Source: Syntrophomonas sp. (GTDB lineage Bacteria; Bacillota; Syntrophomonadia; Syntrophomonadales; Syntrophomonadaceae). From it: a stretch of DNA of 64,000 nucleotides. A program made the position numbers and the translations under genes. Positions 17,285 to 25,625 of the stretch are shown here, one piece after another; positions within the stretch are counted from its first letter, which is position 1; each line of letters starts with the position of its first letter. Under the pieces are notes generated by a model. That model did no database searches. It was not told where the DNA came from and saw nothing but the letters and a program-made list of their open reading frames with translations. The stretch is from the NCBI GenBank assembly GCA_016841425.1, contig JAENZE010000007.1:124001-188000 (forward strand). Direction: 5' to 3'.

Positions 17285-19675
17285 TTAATTGCGTAATGGC
17301 TTGCCAGTTTTCAGCATATGGGCAATTCTATCCTGAGTCTTCTTCTCTCCACAAAGGCCGATAAATACTTCTATTTCAAGAGCATCCAGATATTCTTCAG
17401 TGATCATAGTACCCCGGGTAATATTTCCTCCTGCCATTACATCTAATATCCGGCAGACGATATGCCAGTCATGTTCACTGATGACTCCAGCCTCCAGCAT
17501 CTGATGGGTCCCAACTTTCAGCAAAGCTACAGCTGATTGTCCAAAGGCAGGAATACTCTTTTTTACTGGAGGTAAATAGCCTTCTTCAATCATATCAAGA
17601 ACCCGTTTCTTAGCATCAGCTATCAGGTATTCAGGATTCAAGGTAATTCCATCTGTAGAGCGAAGATAACCCAGTTTCATAGCTTCTTTAGCACTGGTTG
17701 AGACTTTGGCCATGGCTATATTTTCAAAATAGGGCATAATAAAATCAACTGGAGCGGCATTGGTTCCTTTTATCTTTTCGTAGGTCCTCAGAACAGCTTC
17801 TCTGATTCCTCCACCAGCTGGAATCAGCCCTACGCCAACTTCCACCAGGCCTATGTAGCTCTCTCCGGCAGCCTGGATAGCAGATCCCTGCATGATCATT
17901 TCGCATCCGCCACCCAGGGCCATACCATGGACAGCCATAACTACAGGTTTGGCAGAATACTTATTGGCGCGGTATACTTCCTGGGTTCGAGCCAGCAGCT
18001 GGGCACCAAGATCCCAATTTTTTTCTTTTATTATGTTAGTAACTCCGGTTAAATCTGCTCCTACACAGAAATTCTTACCAGCCCCGGCTATTACCATTCC
18101 CTCCCAGTTTCCAGCCAGTTCTTCCTGGGCTAACTTCATAAAATCAATTAACTCCGGGCTTATCGCTGATGTTCTGGTATGAAGTTCCAGGCACAGTACA
18201 CCATCTCCGATATCAAAGAGGGTACCTACATCACTGCTTTTCACTACCTTGTTTTGTCCTTTTAGTTCCTTCAGAACAATGACTTCCGGCTTATGTTGGA
18301 TTGGAAGATATCTCTTGTCAGGTATGGAGTAGTAGTAATCAATTCCAGCTTCGGTCTTATAGAAAGACTTAATTCCAGCGCCCAGCATTTCTTTAATCCA
18401 GGACGGTATTACTTTACCTTCAGCTTCCAATCGATTAATGTATTTCTCCAGGTCCAAACCGTTCCACAATTCAAAGGGACCCTTGGAATGGTTGTAGCCC
18501 CAGCACAGAGACCGGTCCATATTAACAATATCATCTGCTACTTCCGGTATCTTGGAGGCCGCATAAAGGAACAGCCCGGTAAGATTTCTCCAGGTAAACT
18601 CGGCGGCTTTATCATCCCCTTCGTAAAAAGCGGCTATCTTCTCCGGCAAAGTTTTAGCTTTTTTTGCTGCATCCAGGCTGGCAAATTGAACCGGTTGTAT
18701 GGGGCTGTATTCAAAGGTATTGAGGTCAAGAACCTGTTTTTCTTTACCAATTCGCTTATAAAAACCACCTTTGGTCTTGGCTCCCAGCAATCCTCGATCA
18801 AGCATTTGCTGACAGAATTCAGGAAGAGTATACATCTCCTTTTCTGCCGGATCATCAACATTGTGTTTAACCTCTTCTGTGGAGGCTACTCCGATATCCA
18901 GCCCTACCAGATCATAGAGCCCAAATGTACCGGTACCCGGACGGCCGATGGCGCTTCCCGTTATAGCATCTACTTCAGATATGCTCAGGCCCAATTCCAG
19001 CATTAGTTTGAGAGCCGAAGGACCACCATAATTCCCCAGGCGGTTGGCAACAAAGGCCGGGGTATCCTTGGCCCAGACGATTCCTTTACCCAGAACTCTT
19101 TCTCCGAAATCAGCCATAAAACTGACTACTTCGGGAAGGGTGTCCTGGCCAGGAATTAGTTCCAATAACTTCATATATCTTACCGGGTTAAAAAAATGGG
19201 TTCCCATCCAGTATTGTTTAAATTCCAGGGGCATCTCTTCTACGATACTATTAATAGAAATACTGGATGTGTTACTGGTTACAAATGTTCCCGGCTTAAT
19301 AAATGGTGCAATCTGCTTCAGTACTGACTTTTTTATAGAGATATTTTCCGGAACCACCTCAACCACCCAGTCACACTCGCTGAGCCAGGCCAGGTTGTCC
19401 GTCATATTGCCTGCTGTAATGAGGTCTGCATCATCCTTGTTCATAAGAGCAGCCGGTTTAGATTTCACCAGGATCGCTTTGTTTGATTCAGCAATCCTGT
19501 TTCTGAAGGCCAGGCTGTCTGTTGTCAAACCCTGGGCCTTTTCTTTATCCGTCAATTCATTGGGAACAATATCCAACAGGTAACTGGGAATACCGGCATT
19601 AGCTAATTGCGCCGCAATGCCTCCGCCCATTGTTCCTGAACCTAGTATGGCGACTTTCTTAATTCTCTTCTTCAC
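17285..19675 (-). CDS. fadN: 3-hydroxyacyl-CoA dehydrogenase / enoyl-CoA hydratase fusion (FadN type)
   Basis: A 796-residue bifunctional enzyme with the dehydrogenase first and the crotonase last, the order of Bacillus FadN rather than E. coli FadB. The NAD fold begins VAILGSGTMGGGIAAQ; GTHFFNPVRYMKLLEL carries the catalytic His. The second 3HCDH domain covers residues about 190-420. The C-terminal crotonase part (about 480-700) has FCVGADLTGV and MALGGGCEMIMQG. It performs hydration and NAD-dependent oxidation of enoyl-CoA esters. GTG start after GGGAGG. It is the first gene after a sigma-54 promoter, with thiolase, acyl-CoA dehydrogenase and CoA-transferase genes following. Confidence 0.92.
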   Translation of the reverse strand: MKKRIKKVAILGSGTMGGGIAAQLANAGIPSYLLDIVPNELTDKEKAQGLTTDSLAFRNRIAESNKAILVKSKPAALMNKDDADLITAGNMTDNLAWLSECDWVVEVVPENISIKKSVLKQIAPFIKPGTFVTSNTSSISINSIVEEMPLEFKQYWMGTHFFNPVRYMKLLELIPGQDTLPEVVSFMADFGERVLGKGIVWAKDTPAFVANRLGNYGGPSALKLMLELGLSISEVDAITGSAIGRPGTGTFGLYDLVGLDIGVASTEEVKHNVDDPAEKEMYTLPEFCQQMLDRGLLGAKTKGGFYKRIGKEKQVLDLNTFEYSPIQPVQFASLDAAKKAKTLPEKIAAFYEGDDKAAEFTWRNLTGLFLYAASKIPEVADDIVNMDRSLCWGYNHSKGPFELWNGLDLEKYINRLEAEGKVIPSWIKEMLGAGIKSFYKTEAGIDYYYSIPDKRYLPIQHKPEVIVLKELKGQNKVVKSSDVGTLFDIGDGVLCLELHTRTSAISPELIDFMKLAQEELAGNWEGMVIAGAGKNFCVGADLTGVTNIIKEKNWDLGAQLLARTQEVYRANKYSAKPVVMAVHGMALGGGCEMIMQGSAIQAAGESYIGLVEVGVGLIPAGGGIREAVLRTYEKIKGTNAAPVDFIMPYFENIAMAKVSTSAKEAMKLGYLRSTDGITLNPEYLIADAKKRVLDMIEEGYLPPVKKSIPAFGQSAVALLKVGTHQMLEAGVISEHDWHIVCRILDVMAGGNITRGTMITEEYLDALEIEVFIGLCGEKKTQDRIAHMLKTGKPLRN

Positions 19676-19821
19676 AAATTATTGCCTCCCATCTTGTATC
19701 CTTAAAGTTTTATCCTGGCTTTTACAGCCCCGTTTTATAAAAGTGTCAGCTTTCCGGTCCGTCCTATAAGTTGGCCGTTTCAACCTCCTTTATTCTTTTT
19801 GGATATCCTGCAACAATGTTT

Positions 19822-19839
19822 TGCAACTTTCATGCCATA
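19822..19839 (-). promoter_or_regulatory. sigma-54 promoter of the fadN-thiolase unit
   Basis: Minus strand TATGGCATGAAAGTTGCA: TGGCAT and TTGCA with GG-N10-GC spacing. The predicted start is near 19811, giving a leader of about 135 bases before fadN. Confidence 0.82.
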
Positions 19840-19958
19840 CAGATAAATCCCCTGCTATCAGACCCCATGGTGTGGGTTATATCGATTATTCAGGCAGTTG
19901 AGATGCCTTTTATTAATAGAGAGCTTAAGATACTATCCAGTATGAATCTTTTCTCGCC

Positions 19959-19972
19959 GTACATAATGTAAC
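19959..19972. promoter_or_regulatory. candidate enhancer palindrome
   Basis: GTACATAATGTAAC fits the window motif GKACAWWWTGTRMC at all 14 positions. It lies about 120 bases upstream of the fadN sigma-54 promoter, the usual distance for activator binding. Confidence 0.55.
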
Positions 19973-20050
19973 GTCTCCTGTCACCAATAATCGATTCGTT
20001 TAACCGGTTTATCTCAGAGAATTTAGCTGCTGATAAACTAAATCTTACCC

Positions 20051-20064
20051 GGACATATTGTGCC
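20051..20064. promoter_or_regulatory. candidate enhancer palindrome
   Basis: GGACATATTGTGCC fits the same 14-base motif fully. It lies between the SDR gene and the fadN promoter, about 210 bases upstream of that promoter. The 420-base gap 19676-20095 otherwise holds no gene. Confidence 0.5.
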
Positions 20065-20095
20065 ATTATTTTTGTAACCCCAGTTCTATTTACTG

Positions 20096-20875
20096 CTATG
20101 GGACCATAGCCATTTTTCCTCCATCAAGATTGATAATCTGCCCGGTAATGTAATTGGAAGCCGCAGAACCCAGAAAAACGACTGCTCCTTTAAGATCGTC
20201 TCCTTCACCAAAGCGCCCCAAAGGAATTCTAGGCAGATATTGATCTTTATTTTTCTCTATAAGGTATTCACTCATGTGAGTGGGGAAAAACCCTGGTGCA
20301 ATAGCATTTACATAGATACCATAACGCGCCCATTTAACAGCCAGGTCTTTGGTTAAGGTGTTGACAGCTCCTTTGCTGGCATTATAGGCTGCCGCATTCA
20401 TTTCTTCCGGCAGGGTTCCGCCATAAGCGGACAGGGAGGTAACATTGATTATCTTTCCTCCTCCTTGTTCTTGCATGATTTTAGCTGCCATTGCAGACAG
20501 CTGAAAAAGGCCGGTAAGATTAACATTTAAAACCTGCTGCCACCGGTCCATCGGGAAGTTTAAGGAATCAGCCCCCCAGGTTATTCCCGCGTTGTTAACC
20601 AATATGTCCAGGGTTCCAAACCTGCTTAAAGCTTCCTCCACCAGTTGCCGGCAATCCTCTTCCTTACTTGCATCACAGGCTACCGGGAGTGCTTGAACCC
20701 CTATTGCTTCCAGCTGTTGACACAGTGTTATGCAACGTTCAATTTTGCGGGCAGCTATAACTACATTGGCCCCCGCTTCCGCTAACCCTGTTGCCATCTG
20801 AGCACCCAACCCGACTGATCCACCGGTTACTACTGCTGTTTTACCGCTTAGATCAAACATATCTCTGACATCCAT
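20096..20875 (-). CDS. short-chain dehydrogenase/reductase
   Basis: A 259-residue classical SDR. The nucleotide-binding glycine motif is TGGSVGLGAQMA near residue 17, followed by NNAGITWG, and the catalytic Ser-Tyr-Lys set is in NVTSLSAYGG and AAYNASKGAV. The C-terminus (GQIINLDGG) is standard for FabG-like and 3-hydroxyacyl-CoA or sugar-alcohol SDRs. It follows a crotonase gene by 21 bases and is the last gene of the MaoC-crotonase-SDR unit, so a 3-hydroxyacyl-CoA or 3-oxoacyl-CoA substrate is likely. Stereochemistry would differ from FadN if it acts on the R-hydroxyacyl product of MaoC; that is inference. Confidence 0.88.
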   Translation of the reverse strand: MDVRDMFDLSGKTAVVTGGSVGLGAQMATGLAEAGANVVIAARKIERCITLCQQLEAIGVQALPVACDASKEEDCRQLVEEALSRFGTLDILVNNAGITWGADSLNFPMDRWQQVLNVNLTGLFQLSAMAAKIMQEQGGGKIINVTSLSAYGGTLPEEMNAAAYNASKGAVNTLTKDLAVKWARYGIYVNAIAPGFFPTHMSEYLIEKNKDQYLPRIPLGRFGEGDDLKGAVVFLGSAASNYITGQIINLDGGKMAMVP

Positions 20876-20896
20876 GAAACTACCTCCTTGTTTCTT

Positions 20897-21694
20897 TTAC
20901 TTATCTTTAAATACCGGTTTACGACGTTCTACAAAGGCCTGCATACCTTCAGATTGGTCTTCCGTTTTAAAACATGCATTAAAACACTCTATTTCAAATT
21001 GCAGCCCCTGATCCAAATCCCTGTTGCATCCATAGTTAACTGCCATTTTAGCTAGCTTTAAAATCGCTAATGACTTGTTGGTCATTCTGGAGGCCAATCG
21101 CTTTGCCTCAGTGATCAGTTCTTCAGGTGACACAACTTGATCGACAAGCCCCAATTGGTAAGCTTGGTGGACATCAATAATATCTCCGGTAAATATCAGC
21201 TGCTTAGCCCTGCCGATTCCAATCAAGCGAGCCAATCTCTGTGTTCCTCCACCTCCCGGAATAATTCCCAGGTTAATCTCCGGCTGCCCAAATTTAGCAT
21301 TTGTGGCCGCAATACGAATATCGCAGGACATGGCTACCTCACACCCTCCGCCCAATGCCAGACCATTAACCGCAGCGATGATTGGAACTGGAAAGTCCTC
21401 AATTTTACCTTCAGCCCGTTTCACCAACTCGGCACGACCCCTTACTTCTGAAACTTCAAGACCTTTCATCATATTAATGTCAGTCCCCGCCGCAAAGGCC
21501 TTTTCCCCCTCACCAGTAAGTATGACTACCCGAAGTTTGTCTTCTTCTCTAAGTTCATCAAATAAGCTTTCCAGTTCCGTATACATTTCAAGATTCAAAG
21601 CATTGAGCGATTGTGGTCTGTTTAGCACCACCAGTCCTATACCATCATCATCGATACTGTATTTAACGGTTTGGTACTCTTTATTCATCTTCAC
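20897..21694 (-). CDS. enoyl-CoA hydratase (crotonase, Crt-like)
   Basis: A 265-residue crotonase closer to clostridial 3-hydroxybutyryl-CoA dehydratase (Crt) than the gene at 4445-5224: it has FAAGTDINMMK, LALGGGCEVAMSCDIRIA, FGQPEINLGIIPGGGG and GRAKQLIFTGD. It would interconvert crotonyl-CoA and 3-hydroxybutyryl-CoA, which fits the step after AbfD. GTG at 21692-21694 follows AAAGGATG at seven bases; an ATG two codons later is possible. Its start overlaps the end of the MaoC gene by 14 bases. Confidence 0.9.
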   Translation of the reverse strand: MKMNKEYQTVKYSIDDDGIGLVVLNRPQSLNALNLEMYTELESLFDELREEDKLRVVILTGEGEKAFAAGTDINMMKGLEVSEVRGRAELVKRAEGKIEDFPVPIIAAVNGLALGGGCEVAMSCDIRIAATNAKFGQPEINLGIIPGGGGTQRLARLIGIGRAKQLIFTGDIIDVHQAYQLGLVDQVVSPEELITEAKRLASRMTNKSLAILKLAKMAVNYGCNRDLDQGLQFEIECFNACFKTEDQSEGMQAFVERRKPVFKDK

Positions 21695-22112
21695 TGCTCA
21701 CATCCTTTTTAGTCATTCCTAATGCTTCACCATCCATTACGATGGTTCCATCCTGGTTTTCACACCACGTCCTAAAGGTGATCAAATACTTTTTCTCGTC
21801 CTTTTTAATAACTTGAGCCAGGGCTGTTATCGTATCCCCTATGAAAACAGGGTGAAGGAACTTAATAGTTTGACTTAAGTAAATTCCACCGGGCAATTCC
21901 CTGGCCATAACACCTGACAGCATTCCAACCCCGATGATTCCATGAGCTATAGGCTTATCAAACGGGGTACTTGCTGCATATTTCTTGTCAATGTGGATTG
22001 GGTTCATATCTGCGGTAATGCCTGCAAAAAGATAGACATCCGTTTCAGTTATGGTTTTTCTGAAGGAAGCCGTATCCCCGATCTTCATTTCTCGAATAGT
22101 TTTTCCCTGCAC
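21681..22112 (-). CDS. MaoC-like (R)-enoyl-CoA hydratase
   Basis: A 143-residue hot-dog-fold protein of the MaoC/PhaJ group. The hydratase signature is visible as YLFAGITADMNPIHID (Asp and His dyad in D-x-x-P-x-H) and continues AHGIIGVGMLSG. These enzymes hydrate enoyl-CoA to the R-3-hydroxyacyl-CoA. Here it is the promoter-proximal gene of a three-gene unit with a crotonase and an SDR. A sigma-54 promoter lies 66-83 bases upstream. GTG start after GAGGAGG. Confidence 0.9.
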   Translation of the reverse strand: MQGKTIREMKIGDTASFRKTITETDVYLFAGITADMNPIHIDKKYAASTPFDKPIAHGIIGVGMLSGVMARELPGGIYLSQTIKFLHPVFIGDTITALAQVIKKDEKKYLITFRTWCENQDGTIVMDGEALGMTKKDVSSEDE

Positions 22113-22177
22113 TTTTCTCCTCCTCTCGATGAAATATTAAGTTCAGATACGCTATTCGCCAGCTATAATCTGACTTG

Positions 22178-22195
22178 TAGCAATAAGCATGCCAA
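22178..22195 (-). promoter_or_regulatory. sigma-54 promoter of the MaoC-crotonase-SDR unit
   Basis: Minus strand TTGGCATGCTTATTGCTA: TGGCAT and TTGCT with GG-N10-GC spacing. The predicted start near 22168 gives a 56-base leader. Confidence 0.85.
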
Positions 22196-22276
22196 TCCCA
22201 AATTTGAGAGTACCAAGGTATATAAGTACCGGTATATTGGCAATAATCAGCCCAAGAATTTGTCTTCTATAAACTT

Positions 22277-22290
22277 GTTACATTTTGTCC
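22277..22290. promoter_or_regulatory. candidate enhancer palindrome between regulator and target
   Basis: GTTACATTTTGTCC (reverse complement GGACAAAATGTAAC) matches the 14-base motif fully. It is about 90 bases upstream of the leftward sigma-54 promoter and just before the -10 of the rightward regulator gene, so the regulator could also control itself from it. Confidence 0.6.
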
Positions 22291-22309
22291 GCTTATATTA
22301 GATTGTCTA

Positions 22310-22318
22310 TGCTATAAT
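22310..22318 (+). promoter_or_regulatory. extended -10 promoter of the sigma-54 activator gene
   Basis: TGCTATAAT is a perfect extended -10 element. No good -35 hexamer stands 17 bases before it. It lies 66 bases before the chosen ATG. Confidence 0.6.
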
Positions 22319-22383
22319 GTATTGAAAAGAAAACTGACTCTATGGAATGAACTTAAACTCAAGTATTGGAAAGGAAGGTTCCC

Positions 22384-24441
22384 ATGCCAAAGGGGATTTT
22401 ATCTGACGAACAAGCTATTGCAGGACCCAAAAACTTCTTGCACCCAGAAACAAAAAGTTTCGTGTCCTGGAAAGAAGTTAAGCAGGTTTGGAAAGACCTG
22501 CATGCAAATCCGGAGCTGCGCAGAAAATTGAGACCAGAAATCAATGACTCCTGGGAACGAAGCTATCTCTATAATGTACAGCATGATATGCGCGAGATTA
22601 CTCATCACTTCTGTTCCAAAAACGAGTTTAAGACTGCACGGGAGAATTCCAAGTACCTTATGGAAACCGCTATTCCAGTTATGGAACGTTTATTGGAATT
22701 CGTTAAAGGAACTGGATTCGTGGTCGCCTTAAGTGACGTTAACTGCGTTAGTTTAAAAATAATCGGGGATAAAGAATCGCTTGACTGGTCGAAGCGAGCA
22801 AATTTAGTAGAAGGTGCTATTTGGACTGAAGAAAAGGTAGGAACCAACGGCCTTCCCTTATGTATCTCATTGGTTAAACCTATCTCGGTATATGCTTACG
22901 AGCATTTCGGCCTGGTTTCCATAATGGCAGCCTCATCTTTCGCTCCCATAGTTTATAACGGTCGGGTTATAGGCAGTATAGGTATGGTTGCCCCTTATGA
23001 GAGAGTCAGTCATCACACTCTTGGTATGTCCGTAGCGGCGGCCGATCATATTCAATCTACCATGGTGTTAAATCGTGTTTCAAAATACCACCAGGTGATC
23101 ACCGATTCAATGTCGGATGGGGTAATGGTGGCAGACATAAATGGTACTATTACCTATTTAAATGATAAATGCGCAATGATTTTGGGACTTGGTTCTAACA
23201 ATGTCATCGGTTCCACCATACATAATATCTTTGGGAAAAATCCTAAAAACCAGTTTTTTATCAACATTGTAACGCAGGGCCAAACGGTAACTGATGATTT
23301 TATAGTTCTTTATCATGGGAAAAATCAAGTACGCTGCCATATCACCTGCACCCCTCTGCATACTTCAAATCCTACTGATATGGGATCGGTAATCATTTTC
23401 CGTGAAAGTGATCGAATCAATACCATTGTTGGAAAATGGATCGGCCGCAGTGCCAAAATGACCTTTGCTGATATTATTGGCAAAAACTCCAAACTTCAAG
23501 AGACAATAAATATTGCTAAAACCACTTCACAATCGGATTCCAATGTATTGTTATTGGGTGAAAGCGGAACTGGCAAAGATATTATTGCTCAAGCTATGCA
23601 TAACGAAAGTCCGCGAAAAAACAATCCTTTTCTGGCTATAAACTGTGCCGCCTTACCTCGCGAACTTATAGCCAGTGAGCTCTTTGGTTATGAGGAAGGT
23701 GCTTTTACTGGTGCTAAGAAAGGTGGTAATGTCGGGAAATTCGAACTGGCTAATCAAGGCACCCTTTTCCTGGACGAGATCGGTGATGTTCCTCTTGACC
23801 TGCAGGTATCTCTATTAAGGGTTTTGGAAGAGAAGAGTGTCATGCGGTTGGGAGGCAGTAATCTCATACCGGTAAATGTTAGAATAATTGCAGCCACCAA
23901 TAAGAACCTGGAGGAAGAAATTGCCCGTAATCGTTTTCGGAGCGACCTTTATTATCGCCTGGGAGTAATCAGATTAACAATTCCACCACTTAGGAACAGA
24001 CGTGATGATATACCACTTCTGGCTGAACACTTTTTAAAGCTGATCTGCAAAAGATTTGGCCAACCCCTAAAAAAGATGACTCCACAGGCAATCCAGGCTT
24101 TATTAAACTATCAGTGGCCAGGAAATATTCGGGAACTGCAAAATGTTCTGGAAGGTGCAGTTCAATTATCTCCCGGTGAAGAAATTGATAATGGATTTAT
24201 TGCGAATTATTTAGGCCTGGAAGGTTCGGTTCTACCATCAGTAAAGGCAGTACAGGAAGAGCAGGCAGAACCAGCAGCTTTAAATGAAGAACATAAACCT
24301 GAGCAGACCTGTGAAGATGAACTATTTATGATTGAAAAGTTACTTAAAAAAAATAAATATAACAAGAGCAAAACAGCCGAGGATTTAGGAATATCACGTC
24401 AATGTCTTTATCGGCGATTGCATAAATATAACTTGCTATAA
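22384..24441 (+). CDS. sigma-54-dependent transcriptional activator (GAF-PAS-AAA-Fis HTH)
   Basis: A 685-residue enhancer-binding protein. The N-terminal half is GAF-like (about 70-225) followed by a PAS domain (about 235-345). The AAA+ domain starts near 360 with Walker A GESGTGKD (about 391), the sigma-54-contacting GAFTGA, Walker [11 protein letters not shown] and the [10 protein letters not shown] arginine-finger region. The C-terminus is a Fis-type HTH ([17 protein letters not shown]). The ATG at 22384 follows AAAGGAAGG at seven bases and is preferred over an upstream TTG. It is divergent from the MaoC unit and is the obvious activator of the sigma-54 promoters in the block. Its effector is unknown; the GAF/PAS part presumably senses a pathway intermediate. 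Confidence 0.95.
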   Translation: MPKGILSDEQAIAGPKNFLHPETKSFVSWKEVKQVWKDLHANPELRRKLRPEINDSWERSYLYNVQHDMREITHHFCSKNEFKTARENSKYLMETAIPVMERLLEFVKGTGFVVALSDVNCVSLKIIGDKESLDWSKRANLVEGAIWTEEKVGTNGLPLCISLVKPISVYAYEHFGLVSIMAASSFAPIVYNGRVIGSIGMVAPYERVSHHTLGMSVAAADHIQSTMVLNRVSKYHQVITDSMSDGVMVADINGTITYLNDKCAMILGLGSNNVIGSTIHNIFGKNPKNQFFINIVTQGQTVTDDFIVLYHGKNQVRCHITCTPLHTSNPTDMGSVIIFRESDRINTIVGKWIGRSAKMTFADIIGKNSKLQETINIAKTTSQSDSNVLLLGESGTGKDIIAQAMHNESPRKNNPFLAINCAALPRELIASELFGYEEGAFTGAKKGGNVGKFELANQGTLFLDEIGDVPLDLQVSLLRVLEEKSVMRLGGSNLIPVNVRIIAATNKNLEEEIARNRFRSDLYYRLGVIRLTIPPLRNRRDDIPLLAEHFLKLICKRFGQPLKKMTPQAIQALLNYQWPGNIRELQNVLEGAVQLSPGEEIDNGFIANYLGLEGSVLPSVKAVQEEQAEPAALNEEHKPEQTCEDELFMIEKLLKKNKYNKSKTAEDLGISRQCLYRRLHKYNLL

Positions 24442-24455
24442 TCGATCACGAAATA

Positions 24456-24492
24456 GGGCGATTAACACAGTATGGTGTTAATCGCCCTTTTA
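24456..24492 (+). terminator. terminator between converging genes
   Basis: GGGCGATTAACAC (24456-24468) pairs perfectly with GTGTTAATCGCCC (24475-24487), followed by TTTT. It stops the activator gene and may also serve the converging membrane-protein gene. Confidence 0.85.
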
Positions 24493-24531
24493 ATTGAGGA
24501 GAGTATGTGATTTTAATTAGTCATTAACTAA

Positions 24532-25059
24532 TTAAATATCGGCTTTTGCCGGTCCTCCTTTAGTTAGTAAAGGAAGAATAAAATTCATACTTAAAAGGCA
24601 TGCTCCTACAAAGAATGCTCCTCCAAGGATTAAAGTCCCCAACCAGGGTATGGTTGCTTGCTCTGTGAAAATTACTGCTACAGTGAAGTATACAAACGTA
24701 TAATTGCTAAATAATATCGGAGCTACACCGCCAAGTGCAATGATAAGGAACACTACTAATCCTACTACCGCTAAAATAGCGGGCTGAAGTCCTAATCCAG
24801 CAGCCGTGACCAGAAAACCGATGACAGGTGCCAAAGCCGCAGCCAACAGTAAACCGACCGCTGCACCGACAAAAATGTTTATTAGCTGTTTCTTATCGGT
24901 TCCGCCAGTCATGAAAAAGAGAGGTAAGGTCAAAAATGCTGGCCAACCTTCATGAATACCCAGGGCTCCAAGTATAACCAGAGATACTAACAGCCAAAAT
25001 GCCACAATAACACCGATAACCATAAGAACTTTTGTAGGGGGATGTGCATGCTCACTCAT
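24532..25059 (-). CDS. small integral membrane protein (possibly DUF1097-like)
   Basis: From ATG at 25057-25059, after AAGGACGGTGG, the protein has 175 residues: a short soluble start (MSEHAHPPTK) and five to six hydrophobic segments. GWPAFLTLPLFFMTGG after the first helix recalls the DUF1097 group of inner-membrane proteins; I am not sure of this. An earlier in-frame GTG at 25101 lacks a ribosome site. Two sigma-54 promoters stand upstream and the gene converges on the activator gene, so it probably belongs to the same regulon. A role in taking up or exporting the acid substrate, or as a membrane partner of the pathway, is speculation. Confidence 0.75.
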   Translation of the reverse strand: MSEHAHPPTKVLMVIGVIVAFWLLVSLVILGALGIHEGWPAFLTLPLFFMTGGTDKKQLINIFVGAAVGLLLAAALAPVIGFLVTAAGLGLQPAILAVVGLVVFLIIALGGVAPILFSNYTFVYFTVAVIFTEQATIPWLGTLILGGAFFVGACLLSMNFILPLLTKGGPAKADI

Positions 25060-25186
25060 TTTTCCACCGTCCTTCAAAATTTTTGTTAGGTATTTTCCCA
25101 CAGGTTTTTACCTGGTCTAGAATTCACCTCCCATATAATTTCTTTACTGATAAAAAAAAGGGGTTCTATACCAAGCTATACTGAAG

Positions 25187-25202
25187 CAAATTCTGTGCCA
25201 AC
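25187..25202 (-). promoter_or_regulatory. sigma-54 promoter, proximal
   Basis: Minus strand TGGCACAGAATTTGCT, a near-perfect match with GG-N10-GC spacing. The predicted start is near 25176, about 117 bases before the membrane-protein ATG. Confidence 0.9.
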
Positions 25203-25264
25203 ATGAAAATAACCCACCCTCCGCCGCCAGCCAGTTCATCGTCATCAAAAAGTCGTCATCCTAA

Positions 25265-25300
25265 TGACAAACTGTAACGGATTAATGGCACATTTTGTAC
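25265..25300. promoter_or_regulatory. pair of candidate enhancer palindromes
   Basis: TGACAAACTGTAAC (25265-25278, 12 of 14) and GGCACATTTTGTAC (25287-25300, 14 of 14 in reverse) are 22 bases apart centre to centre, two helical turns. They lie 63-98 bases upstream of the proximal sigma-54 promoter and downstream of the distal one. Confidence 0.55.
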
Positions 25301-25387
25301 CAATAGGAGAATAGAAATCAAAAGCGTCCATTTTGCTTACTGATATATATATAAATAATCCTGGAGTTCCTTATTTTTGGAGGGGGG

Positions 25388-25447
25388 ACGCTTCCTGGAA
25401 GGCGATGGGTTCCTTCCAGAAAGCTAAGGTTGCTCAGTTGAGCAATA
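25388..25447 (-). ncRNA. possible structured leader or small RNA after a sigma-54 promoter
   Basis: A transcript starting near 25448 on the minus strand would immediately form two hairpins: TTGCTC-AACT-GAGCAA (25430-25445) and CTTTCTGGAAGG paired with CCTTCCAGGAAG (25391-25423). These are followed by a C-rich CCCCCCTCC that could pair with ribosome-binding sites. No terminator was found, so it could equally be a long 5' leader of the membrane-protein gene. Confidence 0.35.
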
Positions 25448-25458
25448 GAAATGCTTAG

Positions 25459-25474
25459 TGCAATAACTGTGCCA
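25459..25474 (-). promoter_or_regulatory. sigma-54 promoter, distal
   Basis: Minus strand TGGCACAGTTATTGCA matches both consensus elements with GG-N10-GC spacing. It lies 272 bases upstream of the proximal promoter, with no gene between the two. Confidence 0.85.
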
Positions 25475-25564
25475 GGCTAGCCTTCAATATTTTTTTATCA
25501 GCCCGTCGCAAGGAGTTGTTTATCGTTTCTAAATATATTTTTATTGTTTATCAATAAATTTATA

Positions 25565-25593
25565 TTGTTTTTCAGATACACTTCTGCTATAAT
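25565..25593 (+). promoter_or_regulatory. sigma-A type promoter of the exosortase K operon
   Basis: TTGTTT and TATAAT are separated by 17 bases, with TGC before the -10 (extended -10). It lies 33 bases before the ATG of the DUF2975 gene. Confidence 0.75.
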
Positions 25594-25625
25594 CCTATTT
25601 AATAAAGCTGCGGGGGGTCTTATCC

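Noticed and set aside
18293-19006. 237-codon plus-strand frame
   Set aside because: Lies antisense within fadN, has no ribosome site and no family motif; it is a shadow of the real gene.
25287-25300. TGGCAC that looks like a plus-strand sigma-54 -24 element
   Set aside because: No GC at the -12 position (it reads TGTACC) and no gene is placed to use it; it fits the enhancer palindrome instead.
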